A DNA stretch of 64,000 nucleotides from Tomocerus qinae. Taxonomy: Eukaryota > Arthropoda > Collembola > Entomobryomorpha > Tomoceridae. Below, in pieces: positions 39,145 to 51,084 of the stretch; the stretch's first letter is position 1, and every line of letters starts with the position of its first letter. Made by a program: the position numbers and the translations under genes. The stretch covers positions 19,729,001 through 19,793,000 of the forward strand of contig CM034550.1 of NCBI GenBank assembly GCA_020055645.1, written 5' to 3'. The notes beneath the pieces were generated by a model, which had not been told where the DNA came from, searched no databases, and saw nothing but the letters and a program-made list of their open reading frames with translations.

Positions 39145-41394
39145 GTAAGGGTAACCACAAGATAAAATGACTTGCCTTTAGGCTTTACTTAGAAACATCA
39201 TGAAGATTCCTCTAGTTTCTATTTCAATCTTCCTTAGGGACAGTTCACTGATTTTGGTTTTGGATTGAGATAATAGTTACTTACGTTGTTAAGTTACCTA
39301 GATCCTGACCTCATTTCAGTGCCTTGACCTTAACCATGCACCGCTAACATTCATATCAATAGTTATGCCATGTTATGCTACAGACATACCATTTACCATA
39401 CGATGCCTACCTTACTTTACTTAACTACTCGACTAGGAGGAAAATAAAAGTACCTTTCCTGATATCGTCTCCACTGCACTCATACACATTATACTAAATA
39501 CCTCTTCTGTTGTTGTGTTAGTGAACAAGCCTGACCTGACAGCATCTGTGTGTGCAGTGGTCCTATTTTTATTTTAGTAGGTTCTGTATATGTAAATATC
39601 TCTATTCTTTGCTTCGTAAGTTAATATACAGCACTAAGTATAGTAGTAGGTATATATATCTAAATATAAATAATCCTGAGAGGAAAGAAGATGATCTTTG
39701 TACATTTTAACAAGACGTGGTAAGATGCTTGTAATATAAACGGGGTGACTTGATGAGATCTGAGTGACTTAAAAAAATACCGTTGCTTTTCCTTTCCCTT
39801 ACCTAGGAGATGGTCCAGCCGGTCGTTCCAGACAAAACCCTAATATATTATGCATGCAAGCTTTATTATCCCTTGCTTATTACTTTGCTTGGAGCAATTG
39901 AAAGGAATAGTTTTTCTTCACCACGTACAACTAAAGGGTCTGCGCACCTACTTTTTGTGTCCTGCTCTGGAAATTTTATGTTCACTATCTTTAAGGTTTA
40001 ACTGACAAGAGTGAATGACTGTCAAGACCGTTTGGAGCATCTTAAACATATGCATGCCTAAGTTATCTATTCAGTGCAATAGCAATCAACAAACTTAAGG
40101 CCGGGTTCTAAGGGTAAAAAGGGCTCTCAAAGTCCCTGCTCTAAATTCTTCAGCTTGACATAGACCTAACTTTACTTTCTTCCCGTCAGGCACCACAGGG
40201 TAGAGAACAAGGAAATAAAAAATTTTATTTCAATAGATTTTCCTTATAATCATCTCGACTCTGTTGTTGTGCTCCTTTGGACATCTGACTGACGGTGAGT
40301 AAGCAGTAATACGCAGTACAAACAAGAACACTTTTCTACGTATTCAATAGACAATTCTTGCCACCTACAAGGGAGACTCACCTTGGCATTGAGCTATAAA
40401 CAGATTATGCATCTATTATAATATCAAATATAGCATAATGCGTACCAAATGAGCCTAAGCAAATAAATCCATATTTATAAAGGTTAATTTTAAAGATCCA
40501 ATAAAAACTTTCATTCTATGCTTTTTGTACTCTGCTCTGCATTAGAGCTAATGCATGTCACAAACAATAAATAAACCAACCATTTTATCAAGGCTAAATC
40601 TATTATTTGTTTGCGTTATTGTAATTGAAAATCTCAGATGCAAGTGTTACCTACTATGCTAGTTCAATGTCATGAACGAAAAATGCCCAAAATCATTATT
40701 TCAAAAATATTATTTGACGTAGTTGTCAGTGACCTATTAGCAAATTTAAATAGTCCATAAAAATACGAGTAGACAGCAGTAGATTAGGTCTTAGGTTGGC
40801 AGCAATCTGTAGCATTACCGATAATTTGTATGCATCATTCTACGCTATACCCAATTCAATTTTACTAAATATTTTCCTCACCTTGAATTGGGCACCAAAG
40901 TATAAGGAAAAATTCAAAACTGCACATATCACTATTTTCGTAATGCATACAATATCAGACACAATGATCCCAGGGCTATGGATAGACAACTAAAAAATGC
41001 AGAGTTCATCACTGCATACCATTTAATGCACATGCAAATGTTTTTTGTTACATCATATTCAACTCAGACTTTTGCGATGACTTTTCCTTTAACAGAGAAA
41101 AAACCGGTGGATAATTAAACTCAAGTCCATATCTCTATTGAAGTAATTTTTATATACATATATAGTACTTAGTAATGTCAAGGATAGATATAATATTATA
41201 CCTGTACTATAACTGCACTATTACTCGTGTATAAATAATAGTATACCAAACATGTACCATAAATAATGAGTAAAACAATTAACAATGTTTGTATAGCTTG
41301 TGACTAAATGTGCGTCATATTTATAGGTTTTTGAAAAAATCTCAAGGAAAATGAAATGGATATCTTTACTATACGTACCTAAGAATATGGATAA
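39145..41394. other. Gene-free AT-rich DNA
   Basis: No gene recognised. If the preceding candidate exon is real this would be its first intron, beginning GTAAGG. On the minus strand CCAAG/GTGAGTCTCC at about 40380 is a good donor, preceded only 12 nt away by an acceptor-like GTTTATAG; a 12 nt microexon is possible but unsupported. Frames reach 65 codons. Confidence 0.45.
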
Positions 41395-41760
41395 TATAGT
41401 GAAATAATCAGATGTTTTAGTTACTATTTGGGCAATTATTCCAATACTGTAGTTACTGCTTACACCATCAACCTCTGCATGCAATTATTCGGGAAGAAGA
41501 AAACAAAGATTGGTAAATTGGAAACAAGTAATTCAGTTTTGTTAGTACATTATTTCTTTGAAAATGTGAATATATTAAAGATCTTTTGTCATAAGGAAAA
41601 CTGGAGTGTAAATAGCAACCCAGCCAGACATTCTGTTTGTGAGTACATTATACCATTATTTCAAGGTGATCCTAATTATAAAAGTCTACTGTCTGAGTTT
41701 TTGCAAATGTATGAACTACGATTGGATTGCAGACAGCGAAGAAACACATTTTGCAGATAA
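41395..41760 (+). other. Unrecognised open stretch of about 121 codons
   Basis: Open between a stop at 41392 and a stop at 41758. An acceptor-like sequence (GATGTTTTAG) ends at 41420, inside it. The product is moderately hydrophilic with a protein-like mix (PNYKSLLSEFLQMYELRLDC towards the C-terminus) but no motif I recognise. There is no ATG near the start. It is one of the longest open stretches in the window, yet about one of this length is expected by chance. It could be a decayed mobile-element piece or an exon of an unknown gene. Confidence 0.12.
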
Positions 41761-43020
41761 CATATGTGTACAAACGTCTTCAAGATCAAAACATTACAGA
41801 GAGCACATTTCAATACATCTAGACTCATATTCATGAATCATCAGTTTTGCATGATTCCATGAAACGAAAGCGAAACGACAAGAAATGACATTTTTATTTT
41901 TCAGCAACTGTCATCTTATCATCATACATATTTATGTCATCGTTAGACCAACAATTTTTCTGTGTTTCAGCAATATTGCAAAAACAAGTGTCCTCCCTCA
42001 ATGTAGCCTCAAATAATCTCAATCTGTCATTCATTGTCATTCATTGAATATCAATTATGCAACAATTACCTTATTGGCAAAATCCATTTTCCATTTTAGT
42101 TTCTTGCTAATTATTATCAGCTTAGTTTTAACTTTTCAACGCGCTTGATTATATCTCTGTATATTGCTTGATTCTTGATTGTCACTATATTTGAACTCTG
42201 AACGATTGTCTGGATGACAGTCTCACTGTGAGTTTTTCAGTCGGTGTATGCAAACTTTAAAGAACAATACTTATTTTGTCACGCATCATTTATAGCACAA
42301 ACGAACTGATCATCTTGTCCAAAAAATGTCCGTAGATCTGTGAAGCAGTCCGGTCCAAGTCAAAGCAACAGAAGGTTATCTGTATGTCATAAGTTGGAAT
42401 GGTTCTGGTGCTTGAGGTTTGGTAACAATAAAATGAGACTTTGTCTCATGATTTATTTAACTATACATGAATATATTATTGGAGTTCTCATGTTGATTCT
42501 CATTTTTCTGTTTTCAATGTTATCTCCGTGGTCTTAGAACACTGTGATTATTCATTGATACGAGTCAACAATGTGTAACCGTGATATTTGAATAATTTAA
42601 TATACAATCCCCTTCGGTTTGCACATGTAAAACACTGAGAAAATGAGTATCTCGCTGGAGTAGCGATTTAATCCAATTGATTTAATCCAACAAAAGAATC
42701 CTTTTCTTAGCAGTTTTCTCACTTGTCAATCTTGAAATAAATCACAACAAAGAAAATACGAGTAGCTCACAGAACAAAGCACTGAATACTAATAATTTGT
42801 AGTTGTCACTTTCAAATTCCGATGTTCGGTTTTCCGTGAAAATCCACACACTTAAATCCGAGGTAATTTCCGGTTGTCCTTTATTGGTGTACAAGTTAAA
42901 CACTGGTAAGGCACTCCCGACAGAAAATTGAGCAGTGATGTAATCCAACAGTGAAAAAGTGCTCCGAAAATTTTAATAAACTTCCTACCGAAAATGTTTT
43001 GCAAATGAGGAAGAGTAGTT
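41761..43020. other. Gene-free DNA with several acceptor-like tracts
   Basis: No gene recognised. Three good 3' splice-site-like sequences lie close together on the plus strand: TTTTTATTTTTCAG near 41905, ATTTTTCTGTGTTTCAG near 41971 and GTGAGTTTTTCAG near 42240. None is followed by an open frame of recognisable type or by a clear donor. They may simply reflect local T-richness. Confidence 0.45.
42026..42045. repeat. 10 bp tandem duplication GTCATTCATT
   Basis: Two perfect adjacent copies of GTCATTCATT (42026-42035 and 42036-42045). The unit itself contains a CATT duplication. It is a clean example of the short local duplications seen throughout the window. Confidence 0.85.
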
Positions 43021-43560
43021 TGAACTTGCACTGACAACTACAACTGCTGTTATGTTATTGTGGATAGAGATAATGATGACGATGAGATGCTGTTGGTTTG
43101 GTTGAGACTCCGAGTAGGTTGAATCGCATGGTTATCCCTACATACGGCAGGTAAGTTAACGAATGTTTACAGTAGAACAGTATAGTTTAGTGAGGTATAG
43201 CATAATAGAAGATAACGTAACGAAGCGAATGCAACACGTAGCTGTATGAGGTTTTCTATGAAGATGAAGATGAATGTAAATGTAAAAGTGTATACAGACG
43301 TATGGCTGAAAGCACGGGACGGATTGCAGGAAGAGAGTTAAACAGGTAAAATGTTATTACGGTATACATGCTGCTTTCTGTGTCTGTTGTGGAGTGTAGA
43401 ATGGGATGTTGGGCGGGCAGGCGGTTAGTTCTGTTCTGTCTAATGTGAAATAGTAAGTACTGCAGAGAATAGTGAATCTTTAAAGCTATGTATATAAAAG
43501 TATATACCAGACCTGGTTTAACTTAGTGCATTGTTGTGTATGGAGGTGGGTATTCCTTTA
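43021..43560 (+). other. G-rich strand-asymmetric patch
   Basis: Counting nine 60-base lines gives 147 G and 65 C on the plus strand, the reverse of the bias seen in the patches between 7 and 33 kb. A perfect donor-like site (GGCAG/GTAAGTTAAC) lies at about 43151, preceded by a short open frame with MVIPTYG, but no acceptor or recognisable exon accompanies it. Confidence 0.6.
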
Positions 43561-46149
43561 AAAGCTGACTTACAGCTAGCGATAAGCTGACGATTAAGTT
43601 AGGCCGAGTTTTCTGTTTGACAGGGAAAGATATAACAGTCCTATCCTATCCATTAAGTATTATATGCACTGCTTATCCCGAGTAGCTACGTTTCTGCTTC
43701 ATGTTGTTGCTTAAACTTGGTTCAATGTTCAACTCTGTCTGAATTGTTGAATGTGAAGGTGAGGGACGAGCTGTAGCATTATTACCTCTCTCGCCTTAAC
43801 ATTGACAGACTAGCTGTACATAGGATCAAAGCCTGTTGCTCTACGTACCTAGCCAACAGACCTAAACTGACTAGTCTCATCCTACGTAGTGCATCGCATA
43901 CCGAATTGTTGTAACGTAGTACTTGTACAATACAATGATTCAAGTCCAGTTAACTCTTATTGATATGTTTCAAACACTACAATTTTATATGTTGGATACA
44001 TTCAGTTACACTTTTGAAATACATTCACTTTAGCTACTATCTGTGTGCACATGTGTATGCTTTCATAGATTGCTTTCTTTCTTTACCCATTCTTTTTAAT
44101 CCCATATCGCTTCGTTAACTTTACCCTGTATATTCCTCTACACTTTGCCTCCCTACCTTTACGTTGTTGATATTTTGTCTGGTTAATATTACTGTTTGAT
44201 TTTATTGCACTACAACTATATCTACAAGTCTACATTACACTCGCCCTAGCATGAAAGTAAACTTATTACTTAGGTACTATAACATTTCTTACTAAATAAT
44301 TTACCAACTGATAAAGATACTGCATTGTATATCAGCCACAGTTTATAAATTACTATTATTTTCTTAACCGTATGAATTATGAAGGGATGCAATAAACTAA
44401 TAATTAGTCTTCCTTCATTTATGCAACTTCTTCAACTACAGGATACCTAAACTACTAAATCTTTCAGCTACTGTTTCGATCTCTTAATTTGATACCAACT
44501 CTGTAAAATACTGTTAAATATTACGTAATAATCTGCACTGCACATAATTAGTACTTTACCTTGGAAAACAATCTTTATACAATTACCAAAACGTCTGATG
44601 ATGAAAAATATTTTTGATAATGGCTCTATACTAATAGTTTCAAAGTAACAACTCAAAAGTGTCCTCTTTTTAATCAAAGATGTATTCCATAAGTACCCGT
44701 TCGAATTCAATCTATGATATTCTTATTTCAAGAATTATCAATTTATGGTAAAACTTATGTATAGTCGTGTATTAAAGAGAATGTCAATTTTCATTTTCAT
44801 ATTGCCGTGAAAGGGTTTTGGTTTTGTAAGTTGTAATACTGCGTACTGCCCGTAAAATTTTAGTCCATAAATTCGAAAAACCATTGAAATTAAAGTATGT
44901 ACAACTCCATACATACAGTTAGGTAGGTAGATGTTGCCATTTTCGTTACTGTATGATAAACGAAAAAGTAAAATCGGGGGATGTATAGAATTCAGTAGTA
45001 AATGCGAGTTTTTCGTAGCATAAGCTTATACTTTAGTAAATAAGAGATTTATGTAAGATGCATAGTGGGATACTATTAGCTATCTACAAAAATATACCCA
45101 TCGCAATGATAAGGATTTTGAATGCAATATGTTGCACCAGATTTTGAGAGCTGAAATAAAGTCTGCTGCTATAATAACGGAACTCTGTCTCCCGCCGACT
45201 TCCGTATGGTTATCGCCGTGTTATGCTGCATTGCAATATGCAAATGTAAAGCAAGCAAAAGGAGAACATGGCATAATATGCATATTGAATCCGAAACTCG
45301 TGGAAAATAATTTAGTTAGTGAAGTTCATTTCAGTGCAGATACAGATATGTATAGTAGTTGTAGCTTATAAGCATAATACATTGTAAGTGTAAGTACTCT
45401 TTAGATATTATGTTCATAGTTTAGTGTAATGCAATGTAATTCGTTCTCCATAAATATGTAGATTACCTACGTGGGATACTTATTATTATTATTGCTCTTT
45501 CTGCGGCTCACCTGCATAACTGGTAGACAAGTTGGCATTACGATAGCTTTGTGTTGTATGAACTTGTGTGCTCCTTAGAATACGTATGACTCTTTGTATA
45601 CTAACAGCAGGTAGTGTATATGATTAGTGAAATGGATGGGATGAAATTAAAATGAAATGTCATGAACAATGGTACAGTGGGCATAGTTGTTCTTGAAGTC
45701 ACTACAAACCTGTACCGTCAATACCTATGCAGATCATCCACAACACGAAAAGTGGAAATTGAAATGAAATGGAAACATGACATGACTGAGATGATTTGCA
45801 ATCTTTGTAATTTGCACTTACTCCTTTTATTCATTTCTTACTACTGCATTTGGCCTTTTATAGCTTCCTTTGTAATTGCACTTTTCTGGGCGTGGAGTGT
45901 CGACTTCTAAATCATTTCGAATTAACATCAATATAAGTTACTTTGATCTTATACTCTGTTTTTTTATCATTAACAAACGAATCTCCAATCTCTACCTTTA
46001 AAAAATCAATCTAAAAATTATTATATTTGGTATGATTAAATGATTGTAATTAACATTTGAAAATTGTATTAATGCTTTAAGTCAACAATCATGAAATAAA
46101 TAACAAAGTACAAAATGTATTGATTCCAAATGGCAATTGTAGATGAAAT

Positions 46150-46180
46150 GTTCGTTGTTCGTTCGTTGTAGTTCGTTGTA
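46150..46180. repeat. GTTCGTT-based tandem duplication
   Basis: The 10-mer GTTCGTTGTA occurs twice in tandem (46161-46170, 46171-46180), preceded by the related GTTCGTTGTTC starting at 46150. The three copies of GTTCGTT with varied tails suggest stepwise slippage duplication. Confidence 0.8.
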
Positions 46181-48110
46181 AAAAATGTACCTGCCTCAAG
46201 TAATGTTAGCATGTGAACATCTTATTAGTTGACAATGGCATTTGTGCAGTGACATTCTTCTGTGACTGCACTACTATATTTAGTCAATGTCGATTTTCCC
46301 TTCGATAAACGGACCTACACTCAAGAAATACTGTTATGCTTTGCATTTAAAACTTTCAGTCTTAATTCTTGACTGACATAACCAGGAGTATGTAACACAA
46401 GCCACATTCATTACAATACAACTACGACATAGCCACGTACCGCCACCATATTTGTTATGCTCATAAGGACTGTACATGGCAATGACATTGTGCTCATGAA
46501 TTAGATAAATGTTTTTCGTTCTTTAATTTCACTTCAGCTGCCAAAACGTTTGACACAGGATTGTTGACCCAAACTTATTACTAATCTCAAACGGTATATC
46601 CCTATATTTTGCACATGTATAGAAGGTATAGTATATATTATATTTTATATATAATAGAGTATTTTTATTCATATAATTTACGAGTACCAGCTTCAGATGT
46701 CAATTTGGTACAGATATATAGTCTAATGATTGTATTTGTATATTGCAGAGTTATGAGTTTCTAACTGTTCTTTCTCTAATTAAAATAGTTTGAATTTGCA
46801 AATTTAATTATATAAACATATAAGGAGCCAGAATAATATTTGCACGTAGTAGCCGAAAGCGTAGAGCAAGACAGGCGGAGACAGGACATGACACAACGGA
46901 TTTTAAATGAACACTTCAGGTTATAATCGTGTATGAATGGCTGTTGGTTGGTTACCTTCTCTGTTATATGGTTACTGAACCAAAAACAAATCAAGCAATG
47001 AATCAAAGTTGAAGAAAATGATTTCTTGTCGGTGTTTACTGGGGCTGCGTAGCATTATGCGTTTAAAGATGTATACTATAAGATTGGACATATCTAAAAA
47101 TACACATGATAGAATGGATTGTAGAATGTGCGAAGGTAATCCAACGGGCTATTAGCATTGAATGATGAAATTGCGAATCAGAAATGTGTAAGAATTGCCG
47201 AGAGCTACAAAATACGTTATGTTACATGACAATACAATGATGACTTACAATGTAACACAATGCATTATGCGAAAGGAAAGAAAAAGCCCTTACTTACGCT
47301 ACCGAGAAGTAAACGGACACAGAAAATGCAATTTATCTATGTACCTACTGTAGTTTTCTTTGCGTAGCAGTGTAGAACATTAGTAGTAGTCAAGTATGGG
47401 CAGAGGTATGTCGAGAATAATTCGAATAATTTGCTTTTACCTTTAGCACAGCTATAAGTAGTTGACGTTGCTGTGAATTAAATACTTAGCTACGAATGCA
47501 TGAGTGCAAAAGTAATGGCTGTGTTAACATAATCTCACGTAACGCTAATACTTACACTACAGGAAAATAGCCTTACAGCTATTGGCTTGCCAATTGTCAT
47601 TCCTATTGTGTATTGTTAGCTCATTTGCTATTGTCGAACCATTACGGTGATACGTAGTTAGTTAGCACCTTAATACTTCAGAAGAGCACGGTAAAAATTA
47701 TCGGGATGTGATGTTAACAATAAGCTGTATGAAATGCATAATAAATTTGATTAGAGCTTCAAATTGTACTGTGTACATAACACATACATTTATATTTATA
47801 CCACAATTCCTTATAAATGTGCTGCGTTGCTTCAGAGTAACTGCTATTTGTCCAAAGAAAAAAATCAATGGGGGTCTTTTGTAGTTCGGTCAGTTTTAGG
47901 TACTACAATTTTATATTTAGCGTATTGATTTTCCGTATTTGATCTTAGGTACAATATTAATAGATGCAGTACAGCCTATATATTTTATCTGCACATTAGG
48001 TTAAAATAATATATCTACATGAATATGGGGAAAATTGAATCATTACAAATGTCATGTCAGTATCCACATTTATAATAAAATATTAAACCACAAATCCTTA
48101 AGGTTTTGTT

Positions 48111-48141
48111 TCTATTCTATTCTATTATTATTGTAGAATAG
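48111..48141. repeat. TTCTA tandem repeat that also forms a hairpin
   Basis: Three copies of a TCTAT pentamer (48111-48126) are followed by TAGAATAG (48134-48141), which is complementary to CTATTCTA at 48117-48124, leaving a 9 nt loop. All pairs but two are A-T, so the structure would be weak. Confidence 0.6.
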
Positions 48142-48480
48142 TAAGCAGGTTGAAAAAACCTTTTTTAATTAATGTTGTGTCTGTATAACCGAGTGAATAA
48201 CTGTTACAATCGCCCAAATGCATACCATAAATCGGATGCACCTTATTGAAAGCCTTTTAAACTACATACTTGCCATGTGGAGTAAAAATAGAATTGAGAA
48301 CCAAGCTTACAATTTTAAACCATATGTATTGAAAATATTTCAAGTGCTAACTTGAAGTTCACAAATTGTATGTTACAGTAAGTTATTAAATGCCTAGGAC
48401 TATTTATTTGTAATACTAAATTTAAGTTGAGTATAATACAATGCATGCGGTCTTTGGCCTTTAAACCGTAACAGTAGTGT

Positions 48481-49500
48481 CAGCATGATATATATTTAGT
48501 AAATATATATAGATTGAGATTCTGTGCATTTGCCGTAGTCGTAATCTGATTTTGGGTAGATAAGTATTAGAATAAAGTGTGGAATATAGCTTTGTTGAGA
48601 GTAACAACAATATTGCGTTGGTAGATAGGAACTTAGAGAGGATCTGACGTTGACATTGGGTTGAAGAAATAAAGTTGGCGAGTGATTCTTCAGGAAAGGT
48701 ATAGATGAGTTATTATGTATATAAGTAGTAGGACATTGTCGAGCAGACGGGAGAATCATGTAATACAGAAGGTAGAATAATAAACGTAGTTAGGACAGAA
48801 GGCCAACGAGACTGTCCACATATTGGATTAGTTTATTAAATAGAAGAGCGTAGGGTATAAGGAATGCCAGGACTGGAGCGGGGCTAATGAACTTTTGCTT
48901 AGCTTATTATTGGAGGGATGAATTGGATTGTGAAATGTCCGTTAGCTTTTCCATGCACTTTATCTTAATTTTGTCATATGAAGCTATTGTGTTATAGCCT
49001 ATCACTTTCATGGAAGTATGCTTGCTTTTGTTATCAGTGACATTGTGCGTAGGCAAGGCAGGCCGGAGTTAGTTGGGGAAGGTAAGCAAGCCATATGATT
49101 TAAGACAAGACTATGTATGTCTGCCATTAAGATAGCGTAGACTTTAATTATTATACCAAATACAGAATAGATAATTTCTTTATACGCTAATTTTTTCCGT
49201 GTATATCTATAGTTTGTGAAGATGATGTAATATAGTATGATTAGAAGGCAAAACAACAAGAAAACCGTATGTAGTGTGTATAAACACAGGTTTTGGAAAT
49301 GATGACATGCATATGAAGTACTTTAGCTACTCAAGTAAGGGTTGGCGTGTTGAAGAAAGGTAAGAGTACGAGTTTATACAAAGCGAGTCAATGAGAAAGT
49401 AAATAAATTAGCTAAGAATAAGAATGGAGGAAGAAAATGTTTTGATTTGTAATGGAGTGTGGTATGTATCTGTACAGTAGCGTTATCTCTTCTATGCTTT
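48481..49500 (+). other. Largest G-rich strand-asymmetric patch
   Basis: Counting all seventeen 60-base lines gives 249 G and 112 C, a skew of about +0.38 over 1,020 bp. In the next two lines (49501-49620) the counts are 23 G and 32 C, so the bias ends abruptly. Two minus-strand frames of 83 and 87 codons (48496-48759, 49008-49259) fall here and are Ser/Pro/Leu- or Ile-rich as composition predicts. Donor-like GGTAAGC and GGTAAGA words occur but define no exon. Confidence 0.7.
48488..48510. repeat. 11 bp A/T palindrome with 1 nt centre
   Basis: ATATATATTTA (48488-48498) and TAAATATATAT (48500-48510) are exact reverse complements around a single G. A/T-only palindromes of this size are prone to cruciform extrusion and to chance occurrence in AT-rich DNA. 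Confidence 0.75.
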
Positions 49501-50382
49501 AACCTTTTACAGGTTTGATCTTGCATCTCGACTGACTGACTTAGACTTGACAACTTTTGCTAGTTTCGCTAGGACCGGACTGCCTGCCTGCCTGGCGCAA
49601 CATTTTCTAAGCATTATCTCATCATCAAATCCTTATTTAAAAAAGTTGGTTCTTTTCTTTCGTTTGTCCGTTTCAGTTTTGCGAATTGGAACTCTACGGT
49701 TGTTTTCATTACTGTATAGCACTGTTGTGGTGTGTATTCACGTATTTCTAGTGATGCATTAGACTACGTATTAAATAAATGTCTCTACTTTTGTCAAAAA
49801 CTAACGCTAGACATGACAAGATGAGACACTAACTGCATTCTCTTTCTGCCTACAACAAAATCATCCTTTCGGGACTTTTTTTTGCCAAAGTTGCGTTCTT
49901 TCTAGCAGAGCGTGAACAGACAACTGATGCGAATCCTCGTCTCATCATAGCGCGAGTTTGTGCAAAAACTTTGTGCATTACAATTTGTAGCAACTTGTCA
50001 ATTTCATTTTACTGCTCGTACGAGACTTTTACACTATATCTGTTGCGAACTAAAACTGTAAAATTTGATACGAGGATACCTGATATATCTACTAGTAGTT
50101 CCTACCTGGCTCAGCTTACTAGATTCATCGGCTTGTTTTTCCTTTGATATGAATTATTGTTAGTCATACGTTAACATTTTCCCATACATGGCTCTCTGCA
50201 ATAAATTCTCATCTTATGCTTATGTGCAAATATGTATGCAACTAATTGGCAAGGCCATGTTTCCCTTTGACTCATCTGACGATGTTACCTTTTCCTTTGA
50301 ATGTGTAAACCTTTTATCGTATATCACTTCTGACACGCTAAATACTTAAAAGCCTATGTTTACAAAACGGTAAAAATCTAAT

Positions 50383-50399
50383 CGCGAGTGTCACTCGCG
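50383..50399. repeat. GC-rich perfect palindrome CGCGAGTG-T-CACTCGCG
   Basis: Eight-base arms (50383-50390 and 50392-50399) are exactly complementary around a central T. Six of eight bases in each arm are G or C in a region of about 33% G+C, so chance is less likely than for A/T palindromes. It could be a dimeric transcription-factor site or a short stable hairpin. No gene lies next to it. Confidence 0.75.
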
Positions 50400-51068
50400 C
50401 ATATTCTTTATTAATGTCATCTTCTGCCATAATTATGAGATAGTACCTTCCTAGTGAATTATTGTACCGTATTATACTACGTTCTCAAATTCAGTATCAA
50501 CAAAGTCTGTGGGCAAACCATTTTTATTATGTAATTGTTGGTCTTAGATAAAATTGAAATTAATATTATGTAGTATCAGTTCTTATGAAAGCTTAATGCA
50601 CATTTCATCGTAAGTAAACTGACATGTATAGTATGCAACTCATCTCGTAGTTAGATCGATGACAGTAAAATAACTGTTAATTTTTATGTGCGGACAGATA
50701 AAGTGAGAATGATTGGAATGGAGAAAGGAAATGAAGAATACAGTAGCTCCCGTTTTGGCTAATTGCTGAAAGAAAAGCAAGTTTCGCACTATCATCACTG
50801 CATTACTATACAACATTAGAGGATCAGTCTGACAATTCTTCTACGTTTAACGGCTAATCAATGAAGCTGAGCCTAGTGTGCGTGCAGCCTTCTGCTGAGC
50901 CATTACAATGCATTATCTGCTATAGTTTCTTGTTTTTTATACATCGGAACAAAATGACGACTCATTCACTATTTTTATGTGTCTATTACGTGGAAACTTG
51001 TACTGTTTCAATTTGAATTTACTTTTCCCCAAAACACTAACGTACTGCAACATAAATGCCGCTATATG

Positions 51069-51084
51069 CTTAGACATGTCTAAG
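51069..51084. promoter_or_regulatory. 16 bp perfect palindrome with a p53-type half-site core
   Basis: CTTAGACATGTCTAAG is fully self-complementary. Its centre, AGACATGTCT at 51072-51081, fits the RRRCWWGYYY half-site of p53-family proteins exactly. Only one half-site is present, no second is seen within the immediate flank, and no target gene is visible, so a regulatory role is conjecture. Confidence 0.3.

Larger units (their letters stand above)
43561..48480. other. Gene-free AT-rich DNA
   Basis: No gene recognised. It includes a C- and T-rich section around 44050-44170, an 80-codon plus-strand frame at 45129-45371 and an 82-codon frame at 45662-45910 (hydrophobic C-terminus), neither recognisable. 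Near 45505 the minus strand has a donor-like GCAG/GTGAGC. A TTATTATTATTATT run starts near 45480. A/T-only palindromic text lies around 46630-46660. Confidence 0.5.

Noticed and set aside
41885..42250. Cluster of three acceptor-like tracts as alternative exons
   Set aside because: No donor or coding frame follows any of them; they are explained by T-rich runs ending in CAG.
44120..44140. miR-10-like start TACCCTGTA
   Set aside because: The match stops after nine bases and no hairpin surrounds it.
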